A DNA stretch of 18,934 nucleotides from Myxococcales bacterium (GTDB lineage: Bacteria; Myxococcota_A; UBA9160; SMWR01): contig JACZVU010000036.1 of NCBI GenBank assembly GCA_022572485.1, positions 1 through 18,934 on the forward strand, written 5' to 3'. Made by a program: the position numbers and the translations under genes. The notes beneath the pieces are model-generated. The model was given only the letters and a program-made list of their open reading frames with translations. It was not told the origin of the DNA and did not search any database. Position 1 is the stretch's first letter. Every line of letters begins with the position of its first letter. Below are positions 6,977 through 14,540 of this stretch, piece by piece.

Positions 6977-7005
6977 GGCGCCCTCCGCCATCGACGGAGG
7001 GCGCC
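6977..7005. terminator. Perfect 11-bp GC hairpin between the hydrolase and etfB
   Basis: GGCGCCCTCCG (6977-6987), a 7-nt loop, and its exact complement CGGAGGGCGCC (6995-7005). No T-run follows on either strand, so it is not a standard intrinsic terminator; it may terminate weakly, protect an mRNA end, or act in the etf leader. The surrounding gap 6826-7160 (335 bp) holds no supported gene. It contains only a poor promoter candidate (TTGTCA at 7061-7066, 17 bp, TAGTTT) ahead of etfB. Confidence 0.5.
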
Positions 7006-7160
7006 CGAACCACAGCCCAATCGATTTCAGAGACGGCAAAGACTTCAGTGCAACAACAACTTGTCATGGATCATTTGGTCGGGTAGTTTCCCCGCGCTTT
7101 GGCGACCTCGGGCGCGGTCGGCCCGGAGCGCACACCCTCAATTTCGGAGGCCCACCCCCC

Positions 7161-7943
7161 ATGAAGATCATGGTTTGCCTCAAGCAGGTTCCCCACCAAG
7201 ATGCGCGCCTCGATGTCCGACCGGATGGCACCTGGATCCAGGAAGACAACCTCAAATTCGAAATCAACAGCTACGACACCTATGCACTCGAGGAGGCCCT
7301 GCAAACCAAGGATGCAGGTGAGTGTGAGGTCATCGCGGTTTCGATCGGGCCGGATCGCGTCACTCAGGTGTTGCGAACCGCTCTCGGAATGGGCGCAGAC
7401 CGCGCCATCCACGTCAAGGATGATGAAGCCGAAGGTTCGGACACACTCGGTGTGGCAAAGATTCTCGCGGCCGTCGCGAAGCAGGAGAACCCGGACCTGA
7501 TCTACATGGGTTTGATGGCCGACGACGGCAACTTCGCAGCCGTGCCTCCGATGCTCGCCGAACTCCTGGGGATCCCCCACACCACGGCGGCCCTGAAGGT
7601 GAGCCGCGAAAACGGCAGCGTTCGGGTGGATCGCGAAATCGAAGGCGGTGCTCACGAAGTCGTGGAGCTGCAGAGTCCGTGCCTCATCGCCGTACAGACC
7701 GGACTCAATCAGGTTCGCTACGCATCCCTCAAGGGGATCATGGCCGCGAAGAAAAAACCCCTCGACGTCAAGACGATCGCCGATCTCGGATTGTCGGGCC
7801 AGGTAGGCGCCGCAAACGCCAAGATCGCGATCGAGAAGGTCAGCATGCCGCAAAAGGGCACAAGCGCTGAACTCGTCACCGGCTCCGCCGACGAAATGGC
7901 GGCCGGCCTGCTGAGCAAGATCAAGGAATTGGGGCTTCTCTAA
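7161..7943 (+). CDS. etfB: Electron transfer flavoprotein beta subunit
   Basis: This 260-residue subunit of the EtfAB heterodimer binds AMP and helps pass electrons from acyl-CoA and related dehydrogenases to ETF:quinone oxidoreductase. It begins MKIMVCLKQVP, followed by INSYDTYALEEAL, and has the beta-subunit block DDGNFAAVPPMLAELLGIP and the signature region VDREIEGGAHEVVELQSPCLIAV. Then comes NQVRYASLKGIMAAKKKPL, the usual recognition-loop/arm region. The glutamine usual before the DxD segment is Met here (GLMADDGN). ATG at 7161 is preceded by GGAGG (7146-7150) with 10-nt spacing. etfA follows after 93 bp, so the pair is one operon. No acyl-CoA dehydrogenase lies in the window, so the electron donor is elsewhere. 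Confidence 0.97.
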   Translation: MKIMVCLKQVPHQDARLDVRPDGTWIQEDNLKFEINSYDTYALEEALQTKDAGECEVIAVSIGPDRVTQVLRTALGMGADRAIHVKDDEAEGSDTLGVAKILAAVAKQENPDLIYMGLMADDGNFAAVPPMLAELLGIPHTTAALKVSRENGSVRVDREIEGGAHEVVELQSPCLIAVQTGLNQVRYASLKGIMAAKKKPLDVKTIADLGLSGQVGAANAKIAIEKVSMPQKGTSAELVTGSADEMAAGLLSKIKELGLL

Positions 7944-7957
7944 CCTCGGAACGTCCC

Positions 7958-7977
7958 CGCGGCCGCGACTTGCCGCG
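7958..7977. other. GC-rich inverted repeat between etfB and etfA
   Basis: CGCGGC (7958-7963) pairs with GCCGCG (7972-7977) around an 8-nt loop, and 7958-7967 alone is a 10-bp palindrome. It lies in the 93-bp gap between the etf genes, where an mRNA hairpin could adjust the relative expression of the two cistrons. There is no T-run. Confidence 0.3.
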
Positions 7978-8036
7978 AACCGGGCCCATCCGACAGGCGC
8001 CTAAAACTGGCAGGCACATAAACAGGGAGTGATCCG

Positions 8037-9008
8037 ATGGGCAGCATCCTCATCGTCGCAGAAATTCAAGGTGGCCAGATTCGCGAGTCCAGCTTCGAGC
8101 TGGCTACCTACGCGCAGAAGATCGCAGCCGCGACTGGGCGCGAGATCACGAGCGTCGTGCTCGGCCAAGACGTTGCTGACCTTGCGGACCATTTCGCGAA
8201 GAAGGGCGGTGGCAAGGTCTTCGTCACCGACGACGCGCTCTTGGCCAACTACTGTGTGGAGAGCGCGAATGCGGCGATCCGAGCGGCCATCGAGGCCTCG
8301 GGCGCCGACGTGATCCTGTTTTCCAATACGCCGAGCGGCTGGGACGTCGCTCCGCGCATCGCCGCTGGGCTCGATGCCGCTTTCGTGAGCGACTGCTCCG
8401 ATGTCGCTCAAGAGGAGGGTGCGCTCGTCTTCGAGCGGCGCATCTTCAACGGCCGACTGGGCGCACAGGTCCGCATCAAATCGGATCTCGTCGTCGCAAC
8501 CATGCAACCCGGAGGCACGGAGCCCTTCGGTGGCAGCACCGATGGAAGCGTCGTCAAACTCGAAGTCTCGCTCTCTTCCGACAAGGCGAAGTTCATCGAA
8601 ACCAAGATCGCCGAGAGCAAGGGCGTCGATCTGAGCAAGGCCGACATCATTGTTTCCGGCGGCCGGGGCATGGGCGCCCCAGAGAAGTTCAGTGGAATAC
8701 TCCAACCCCTCGCGGACGCACTGGGCGGCGCGCTGGGCGCTTCGCGCCCCGTCGTCGACGCGGGCTGGCTTCCCCATGAATACCAGGTGGGCTCCTCGGG
8801 CCAGATCGTGACCCCGAAGCTCTACATCGCCGCGGGCATCTCGGGAGCGATCCAACACCTCGTGGGCATGAAGGGTTCGAACTTCATCATCGCGATCAAC
8901 AAAGATCCGGACGCACCGATCTTCGAAGTCGCCGATCTTGGAGCTGTCGGTGACCTCTTCGAAATCATTCCCGCTCTCACCAAGGCAGTCCAACAAGCGA
9001 AGGAATAG
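8037..9008 (+). CDS. etfA: Electron transfer flavoprotein alpha subunit
   Basis: This 323-residue FAD-binding partner of EtfB has an N-terminal Rossmann-like domain (from [12 protein letters not shown]) and a C-terminal FAD domain. The latter contains S207-[17 protein letters not shown] (234-244), [13 protein letters not shown] and the family signature [13 protein letters not shown] (262-274), ending in [13 protein letters not shown] and the D-L-F helix. All FAD-contact blocks of group I ETFs are present, and length is normal. ATG at 8037 follows AGGGAG (8024-8029). It is transcribed with etfB. Nothing follows for 213 bp until operon B. Confidence 0.97.
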   Translation: MGSILIVAEIQGGQIRESSFELATYAQKIAAATGREITSVVLGQDVADLADHFAKKGGGKVFVTDDALLANYCVESANAAIRAAIEASGADVILFSNTPSGWDVAPRIAAGLDAAFVSDCSDVAQEEGALVFERRIFNGRLGAQVRIKSDLVVATMQPGGTEPFGGSTDGSVVKLEVSLSSDKAKFIETKIAESKGVDLSKADIIVSGGRGMGAPEKFSGILQPLADALGGALGASRPVVDAGWLPHEYQVGSSGQIVTPKLYIAAGISGAIQHLVGMKGSNFIIAINKDPDAPIFEVADLGAVGDLFEIIPALTKAVQQAKE

Positions 9009-9074
9009 GCGGCCAGCGCCGAGGGGTTTTGACACCAAAGCGACACCCAATCGCGCCCGACAATCATTTCGCCA

Positions 9075-9103
9075 TTGACACGCTGGTGCCCGAACAGTAG
9101 GGA
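9075..9103 (+). promoter_or_regulatory. Weak candidate promoter for operon B
   Basis: TTGACA (9075-9080) is a perfect -35 box; at 17 bp spacing the -10 position reads TAGGGA, a poor match. It is the best -35 in the 213-bp gap before the ParA gene. A second TTGACA at 9029-9034 has no -10 at usual spacing. The long leader also holds a 14-codon ORF (9123-9167). Confidence 0.25.
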
Positions 9104-9221
9104 TTAAGAGACAGGGCCATCGATGGAAACGCGTCTTCGCACCCGAGGCGACTACTACCTGCGCTGAGATCCGGAAGCGAGCGGTTGCCAATCGAACGAG
9201 GGCGCTCTCCAAGGGGGGGGT

Positions 9222-10085
9222 GTGTTCACTCGGCGGATAGCGATCATCAACGAGAAGGGTGGCAGCGCCAAAACAACACTCGTCTCGACGATTGGTGCGT
9301 ATCTCGCTCTTCACCGCGGTCGACGAATTCTCGCGATCGACATGGACCCCCAGGGCCAACTCGGCAAGGTGCTGGGCGTCGAGACGCGCGCTCGGGGTCG
9401 CTCGGCGATCAACCTGCTACTCGACTCGGTGCTGGGCGACGCTTCTTCGCTGGATTACAGCTACGAGAACGCTGCCAATCCCGCGTTTCGACCCACCTCG
9501 ACTCTCCCCATTTCGACCACGCGAATACCGCAGCTCGATGTGATCACAGCCAACAAATCCCTGGGGTTGTTTCCGATCCTCGAGGGTGACGAAGCGGATC
9601 CGACCGGGCGCTTGAGTCGCACGCTGGATTCCGCGCCGGAACTCGAGACGTACGACTTCATCCTCTTCGACGCGCCGCCGTCGTTCGGGCCGCTGACCCT
9701 TAACGTACTACGCGCCGCAACGGAAATCGTGATACCCGTCCCACTGACCTACCTCGCGTTAGACGGTTGCGCGGAGATCGTGCGCACGATCGCGACGGTC
9801 CGCAAACGCTACGACCACCCAAACCTTCACATTACGATGATCGTTCCGACCTTCTACCGGAGAACCAAGCTGGCAAACGAGATTCTCGATCGACTCAAGC
9901 AGCGCTTCCCGAAGGAAATTTCCCATACCGTCGTCGGCTATCACGTGAAGATCGACGAGGCGCAGTCCAGAGGGCTATCCATCTTCGAGTACGCTCCGAA
10001 AGATCGCTCAGCCTCCGTGATGGCAGAACTCGCCGAAGAACTCGAGCTTCGCGGTAAGCCCGGGCACGCTGGGAACCCCGCGTGA
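9222..10085 (+). CDS. ParA/MinD-type ATPase heading an acyltransferase operon
   Basis: This 287-residue ParA-family protein has the deviant Walker A K12-GGSA-K17-TT, keeping the signature Lys but with Ala where ParA usually has Gly. The A' motif is D40-M-D42-PQGQ, Walker B is LFD150-APPS, and the late segment KIDEAQSRGLSIFEYAP is typical of ParA/Soj. The basic YRRTKLANE segment corresponds to the region used for DNA contact in ParA proteins. Such ATPases position plasmids, chromosomes or protein clusters by cycling on the nucleoid. No ParB gene or parS-like array is beside it. The start is GTG at 9222 after a run of eight G. The stop overlaps the acyltransferase start (GTGA), so its partner is more likely a protein of this operon than a ParB. 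Confidence 0.93.
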   Translation: MFTRRIAIINEKGGSAKTTLVSTIGAYLALHRGRRILAIDMDPQGQLGKVLGVETRARGRSAINLLLDSVLGDASSLDYSYENAANPAFRPTSTLPISTTRIPQLDVITANKSLGLFPILEGDEADPTGRLSRTLDSAPELETYDFILFDAPPSFGPLTLNVLRAATEIVIPVPLTYLALDGCAEIVRTIATVRKRYDHPNLHITMIVPTFYRRTKLANEILDRLKQRFPKEISHTVVGYHVKIDEAQSRGLSIFEYAPKDRSASVMAELAEELELRGKPGHAGNPA

Positions 10086-11281
10086 GCGAAATCGAACCGC
10101 CCCGAGCCGTTGAAGAAATCGCAAACCCGCTCGCCGCGCCGGGCCGCGTCCTGGGCCACGATCCTTTCGACGATTTCGCCGATCCCGATCCGCTCGAGGA
10201 GCGGCTCGACCAGCTGGAAGCACGGCTCGCCAGCAGCCCGGCCGTCCGGCACCGCGCGCCGAAGATGACCGCAAAGCCGGTGACAGTCGGAACGGCGACG
10301 GAGGAGCCGTCGCTGGCAACAAAATGGACAACCCGGCGGGCCGATGCGCGCCGTGAAGAGGCTCTGCCAAGCCGCAACAATCTCGCGCGACTCTCTCGTC
10401 GACGCTGGTCGACCACTCCGCCTCTTGCGGAAATCGAACTTCCGCCGGCAAAGGGTTGGGTCGACCGCCTGCTGAACCCCAACGAAAGGCGTGTTCTCGC
10501 AGCGCTCGCGCACCTCGTCGAAGGCGATGCGCCGTACGATCGATTCGGTTACTCGCCGGAGGCGGTAAAGAGCGCATTCCCGTTCTTCCACGCGCTCTAC
10601 CGGTTCTATTTCCGCGTCCGAAGCGAAGGGCACGAACACATTCCAGTTGAGGGGCCCGTCGTGCTCGCCGGCAATCACGGCGGGCTCCTGCCCTTCGACG
10701 CCGCGATGGCGATCGTCGACGTCACGCTGCATACGGACCCCCCTCGGCTGATTCGCGCCATCGTGGATCGCTGGGCGGGCGCACTCCCCTGGATCAACAT
10801 CTTCTACGCGCGCCTCGGACAGGTCGTCGGAACGCGCGAGAACTTCGCCAAGCTACTCGAGGAGGGGCAGCTGCTCCTGGTCTTCCCGGAAGGCATCGAA
10901 GGCATCCGCAAGACGATCGCACACCGCTATCGGCTCCAGAAATTTCGAGTGGGCTTCATCGAGCACGCTTTGCGCGCGCGTGTGCCGATCGTTCCAGTAG
11001 CGTTCATCGGGAGCGACGACCAATCACCGATCCTCTTCGACATCAAACCGCTGGCCCGTAGAATCGGCGTTCCTGTTGTGCCGATAACGCCGACGTTTCC
11101 GTGGTTTGGCCCACTCGGCCTGCTTCCCTACCCCGTTTCGTATCGAATCATCTACGGAGAACCCCTCTGCTACCACGAGCGTTTTGGACCCGAGGCAGCC
11201 GACGACTCCCGCCTGGTCCGCTATCTCGCCAATCAGGTGCGGCGCACCGTTCAACTGCTGATCGATCGGAATCGCTCATGA
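10082..11281 (+). CDS. MGAT-like acyltransferase with long N-terminal extension (copy B)
   Basis: The protein has 399 residues. The C-terminal 240 match copy A block by block: GYSPE, ALYRFYFRVR, N198-H199-GGLLPF-D206 (again His and Asp six apart), RLGQVVGTREN, F268-PEG-IEG, PIVPVAFIGSDDQ and FPWFGPLGLLPYPVSYRIIYGEP. So it should be an active membrane-surface acyltransferase. Residues 1-150 have no counterpart in copy A. They are charged, with an acidic stretch (DPFDDFADPDPLEERLDQLEARL) and then Arg-rich sequence (RREEALPSRNNLARLSRRRW), and look disordered with a short helical stretch. A tail like this could contact the ParA ATPase encoded just upstream. GTG at 10082 overlaps the ParA stop, and the stop overlaps the SDR ATG by 4 nt. 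Substrate unknown. Confidence 0.92.
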   Translation: MSEIEPPRAVEEIANPLAAPGRVLGHDPFDDFADPDPLEERLDQLEARLASSPAVRHRAPKMTAKPVTVGTATEEPSLATKWTTRRADARREEALPSRNNLARLSRRRWSTTPPLAEIELPPAKGWVDRLLNPNERRVLAALAHLVEGDAPYDRFGYSPEAVKSAFPFFHALYRFYFRVRSEGHEHIPVEGPVVLAGNHGGLLPFDAAMAIVDVTLHTDPPRLIRAIVDRWAGALPWINIFYARLGQVVGTRENFAKLLEEGQLLLVFPEGIEGIRKTIAHRYRLQKFRVGFIEHALRARVPIVPVAFIGSDDQSPILFDIKPLARRIGVPVVPITPTFPWFGPLGLLPYPVSYRIIYGEPLCYHERFGPEAADDSRLVRYLANQVRRTVQLLIDRNRS

Positions 11282-12291
11282 CCCACATTCTCGTCACCCA
11301 CGCCGACGAGCCGATCGGGCGCAGGGTGATCAAGAATCTCTACCACGACCCGGATGTCGAAGTCATTTTCGCTCTCGGCAGCGGCCCGCCGCCGCGCAAG
11401 TTCGACGCCTATCTCGCGGGCAGCGACCCGAGGGTGACCTATACGCGGTTGGACCTCACCAAGCACCGCCCGACCCACGATCTCTTTCACTCTGCTCTGT
11501 TCCGAGCCGCCGAGATCGACACCGTCGTCTACGTGCCGCGCCACGGCGCGGGCGCATCGGTAGCAGCACCGCTGCTCGGTGGCCTGTCCGAGCGAACCGC
11601 CGAGAGCCGCCTGCTCCTTCAGCACTGCCTCGAAACCCGTATGATCCGGAATCTGATCGCGATCGGGAGCGCGTTCGTCTACCGCCTTCCACCGGGCAAT
11701 GCGAATCACCTGAGCGAAGACAGCGAACTCAATCTCGACCCGGACGTCATGCCGGAGATTCGCGCCTGGATCGATTGCGACATGATCTTCCACAGCGAAG
11801 TCCACAACGATCGACTCCGCGTCGTGTTGCTGCGTGTTCCGACCGTCGTAGCCGCGGGCGGCTATGTTTATCTGCACCCCTCACTGGCCGGTCGACCCGG
11901 TTCACGGGTGCGCGCCCTCGGATTCGATCCAATCTGCGCGCTCGTTTCCGACAAGGATGTCGCGCGTGCGGTCCGGGCTGCGATCAAGGCTCCGGTTTCG
12001 GGGATCTTCAACATCGCGGGGGGCGAAGCGGTACCGCTATCGGTGCTCGCCCGCTGGACGGGTCATACGAGCATCCCCCTGCCCGGCCCGTTGCTCAGCA
12101 TGGTCGATATGGCCGAGCGAGCGCTCGGCATCGAGTCCCGCCTCGGAACTGGCGGCGGAGCGCACCTGCGCTACGGCTTCACGCTCGACACCGACCGCGC
12201 CGCCGCGGAACTGGGATTCCGCTGCCAATACCGGATCGGCCTGGCACGTGCCGGCGATGGCGCCCTGCGCCTCGAGACCGCCTCGGTCTGA
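11278..12291 (+). CDS. Degenerate SDR/epimerase-like protein (copy B), probably non-catalytic
   Basis: This 337-residue protein is homologous to copy A in the Rossmann half (ILVTH...IGRRV), the SAFVYR strand, the PEIR segment, LRVPTVVAAG, the shared GFDPI block, DKDVARAV and SGIFNIAGGE. The cofactor loop is broken: T7-H8-A-D-E11-P-I-G14, so two of the three conserved Gly are gone. The catalytic Tyr is Met158 and the Lys position is Arg162. It probably cannot act as a normal oxidoreductase and may serve as a scaffold or ligand-binding subunit. ATG at 11278 overlaps the acyltransferase stop (ATGA). It is the third gene of operon B and ends before a 259-bp gap. Alternative: a divergent enzyme using another chemistry. 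Confidence 0.87.
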   Translation: MTHILVTHADEPIGRRVIKNLYHDPDVEVIFALGSGPPPRKFDAYLAGSDPRVTYTRLDLTKHRPTHDLFHSALFRAAEIDTVVYVPRHGAGASVAAPLLGGLSERTAESRLLLQHCLETRMIRNLIAIGSAFVYRLPPGNANHLSEDSELNLDPDVMPEIRAWIDCDMIFHSEVHNDRLRVVLLRVPTVVAAGGYVYLHPSLAGRPGSRVRALGFDPICALVSDKDVARAVRAAIKAPVSGIFNIAGGEAVPLSVLARWTGHTSIPLPGPLLSMVDMAERALGIESRLGTGGGAHLRYGFTLDTDRAAAELGFRCQYRIGLARAGDGALRLETASV

Positions 12292-12416
12292 ACCGGTGTT
12301 CGTTGGGCCGGCGATTGGGCCGTCCGGTAAAAGCGCCCCCGCTCACGCGCCAGTACCCGCCAGAGCAAGTGTAGGGGCGTGACGCGCGCTCGCGCACGGC
12401 GGGGCCCCCAAACTGT

Positions 12417-12446
12417 TTGACTTATCGTCGGCGATCACGCGAAAAT
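12417..12446 (+). promoter_or_regulatory. Candidate sigma-70 promoter for the sugar dehydrogenase
   Basis: TTGACT (12417-12422, 5 of 6) and GAAAAT (12441-12446, 4 of 6) with an 18-bp spacer, about 100 bp before the ATG at 12551. The 259-bp gap shows no gene. GGGGCCCC lies just upstream at 12401-12408. Confidence 0.35.
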
Positions 12447-12550
12447 GCCGCTCGCGCCTTGAGGAGAACGCACGAACTCCATCTCGATTCCGGCGCCGAT
12501 GTTGCCCGAGGTCGTTAACGGTCCTCCTGTTGTGGAATGGGTGATCTTCG

Positions 12551-13960
12551 ATGCTGAGCGGACGGACAATTGCGATCGCGATTTCGAGCGCGCTCTTGGC
12601 ACTCTCACAAGTCAATGCAGCTGCTGCAGCAACGCCGCTGACAACCAAACGCGTCGCCTCCAGGCTCACCAAGCCCCTGTACGTGACCCACGCACCCGAG
12701 GATTTCGACCGCATCTTCATCGTCCAACAGACCGGCGAGATCCTGATCTTGGAGCTTCAGACCGAAAAGTTGCTGAGCACGCCCTATCTGGATTTGTCGA
12801 CGACCGTATCCTGCTGCATCGAACAGGGTTTGCTCGCATTGGCGTTCCACCCCGACTACGCGAGCAACGGGTATTTCTTCGTGTATTACACGAACGCCTC
12901 GGGGGATACCGTGGTCGAGCGTTACTCGGTGTCCGGCGACCCCGAGACGTCGAATGTCGCGGACGCCCAAAGCGCTTATCCAATTCTCGTCATCTCGCAA
13001 CCTGCGCTGAATCACAACGGTGGCTGGCTGGGTTTCGGACCCAATGATGCCTATCTCTACATCACGACCGGAGACGGGGGATTTTTGTGTGATCCGGATC
13101 AACGCGCGCAAGACATCACCAATGAAATGCTCGGAAAGATCCTGCGCATCGATGTAGACAGCGGCAGCCCGTACGCAATTCCGAGCGGAAATCCTTTTGC
13201 GAACCGGCCCGGAGACGGCGAAATCTGGGCCTATGGTTTGAGGAATCCCTTTCGCTCCGCGTTCGACTCCGAGACGGGAGATTTCTACATCGCCGACGTC
13301 GGAGCGAGTCACGTGGAAGAAGTGAACATCCAATTGGCATCGAGCAGCGGGGGCGAAAACTACGGCTGGGATTGCATGGAAGGCGACCAGTGCAGCACGG
13401 TGAGCGGCTGTGAGACCAGCGGCTGTACGTGCAACGAACCCGGGCTCACACTGCCCGCCTATCAGTACACACACTCGGTGGGTACAGCCATCACCGGTGG
13501 AGAGGTCTACCGAGGCTGCGCGATCTCCGATCTGGACGGATCGTACTTCTTCGCCGATTTTGGGAGCAACCGCATCTGGAGTTTCGAGTACGCCACAACC
13601 GTACAGAACCTGACGGAGCGAACCTCGGAGCTGGACCCGAGAAGAGGCAAGGACATCGGGACGATCTCCTCATTTGGCCGTGACGCGTTCGGAGAAATCT
13701 ACCTCTGCGATTGGATCGACGGAGAAGTCTTCAAAATCATTCCGAACGCGGCGGGGCCCTCCACGGACTGCAACGCAAATGCGATCGAAGACGCCTGTGA
13801 CATTCGAAGTGGTACGAGCCAAGACACCAATCTGGACGGCAAGCCGGACGAGTGCGTCACGCAAGTGCCCGCGCTGTCTCGATCCGGTCTCGCATGCGTC
13901 GCTCTGCTGATATTCGCAACCGGGGCACTGACCGTACTGCGCATGCGTAGACAAGCCTGA
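12551..13960 (+). CDS. Secreted PQQ-type glucose/sorbosone dehydrogenase with CTERM-like tail
   Basis: The protein has 469 residues. A signal peptide (residues 1-27, ending AAAAA) precedes a six-bladed propeller domain of the GSDH family (about 33-400). The conserved catalytic segment N154-HNGG with H155 is followed by FGPNDAYLYITTGDGG, EMLGKILRIDVD, WAYGLRNPFR and a late GEIYLCDW blade. This family oxidises sugars with PQQ and Ca, or has lost that role in some members. An insertion at 275-294 holds six Cys, suggesting disulfides in an oxidising compartment. Residues 406-435 carry two EF-hand/thrombospondin-3-like repeats (DCNANAIEDACD, DTNLDGKPDEC). The tail VPALS, a hydrophobic helix (446-460) and RMRRQA resemble IPTL/PEP-CTERM-type sorting signals. 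ATG at 12551 has only a weak ribosome site. No PQQ biosynthesis gene is nearby. Confidence 0.9.
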   Translation: MLSGRTIAIAISSALLALSQVNAAAAATPLTTKRVASRLTKPLYVTHAPEDFDRIFIVQQTGEILILELQTEKLLSTPYLDLSTTVSCCIEQGLLALAFHPDYASNGYFFVYYTNASGDTVVERYSVSGDPETSNVADAQSAYPILVISQPALNHNGGWLGFGPNDAYLYITTGDGGFLCDPDQRAQDITNEMLGKILRIDVDSGSPYAIPSGNPFANRPGDGEIWAYGLRNPFRSAFDSETGDFYIADVGASHVEEVNIQLASSSGGENYGWDCMEGDQCSTVSGCETSGCTCNEPGLTLPAYQYTHSVGTAITGGEVYRGCAISDLDGSYFFADFGSNRIWSFEYATTVQNLTERTSELDPRRGKDIGTISSFGRDAFGEIYLCDWIDGEVFKIIPNAAGPSTDCNANAIEDACDIRSGTSQDTNLDGKPDECVTQVPALSRSGLACVALLIFATGALTVLRMRRQA

Positions 13961-14092
13961 AAGAGCGTCTCGGGGCTCCAGCACCGCAGGTCTCGTACGC
14001 TCCCCCCCGCCCCCCGGCTTGTGTCGCCCGGAGTTCGGCAGCCCCAACGCTCGCCCCTCAGGCCAGGACCCACATTTCTTTGAAGGGTGCCG

Positions 14093-14386
14093 TCACGTGC
14101 CACGGGTCTCGGCACCCTTGGGGAGTGATGCAATGTCACCCTTCTTCAGATCGAGCGTTGCACCGCCGGCAATCTCGATCCGCACCGACCCCTCGAGGAT
14201 GATGATCGTCTCCCGCATTTCGGATTTGAACGAAATCGGTTTCTCGGGCGCTTGCTGGATTCGCGAGAGGCCCGCCTGGACACCGTCTATATCGCACAGC
14301 ATGTGAACCTCTCCACCCACCTCCGTATCTTCTTCCCAATCGTCCGTTGATTCGTTCGACACGAACACGCCCGGCTGCAGTTCCAT
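14093..14386 (-). CDS. Small cupin protein, probably frameshifted near its C-terminus
   Basis: This short single-domain cupin (DUF861-like) reads about 97 residues. Its core is ETIIILEGSVRIEI, a G-A-T-L-D-L strand and KKGDIASLPKGAET, which matches the second cupin motif G-D-x-x-x-x-P-x-G. The frame stops at 14093-14095 right after ETRGT. In the next frame, from about 14103 to the stop at 14058, sequence reads WHVTAPFKEMWVLA, the kind of final strand these cupins end with. A one-base loss in the GAGACCCGTGG stretch (14100-14110) would explain this; the intact gene would span 14058-14386. Start: ATG at 14386 has GGAGGGAG just before it; ATG at 14398 has none. The gene diverges from the FAD oxidoreductase. 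Substrate unknown. Confidence 0.75.
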   Translation of the reverse strand: MELQPGVFVSNESTDDWEEDTEVGGEVHMLCDIDGVQAGLSRIQQAPEKPISFKSEMRETIIILEGSVRIEIAGGATLDLKKGDIASLPKGAETRGT

Positions 14387-14540
14387 AGCTCCCTCCATTT
14401 AGTAGGAAACACCCAGCATACTCGGCTCCGGCGCAATGCGGATCCCATCGCGGAAATGGACGCCGCTGGAAAGGGCGCCCCATCCAGGCGATGCTTTCGA
14501 GCGGAATTGCCGAGCCCCAAGCGAACCGAAAGGAGACAGC

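Noticed and set aside
9123..9167. 14-codon ORF (METRLRTRGDYYLR) in the leader of operon B
   Set aside because: It has a weak ribosome site and no attenuator hairpin; a leader peptide is possible but unsupported.
8001..9359. Long minus-strand ORF of 452 codons opposite etfA
   Set aside because: It mirrors the etfA codons in a GC-rich gene; the plus-strand protein has all ETF motifs and the minus product has no recognisable domain.
12605..13474. Minus-strand ORF of 289 codons across the sugar dehydrogenase
   Set aside because: It is antisense to a motif-rich secreted protein and contains nothing recognisable.
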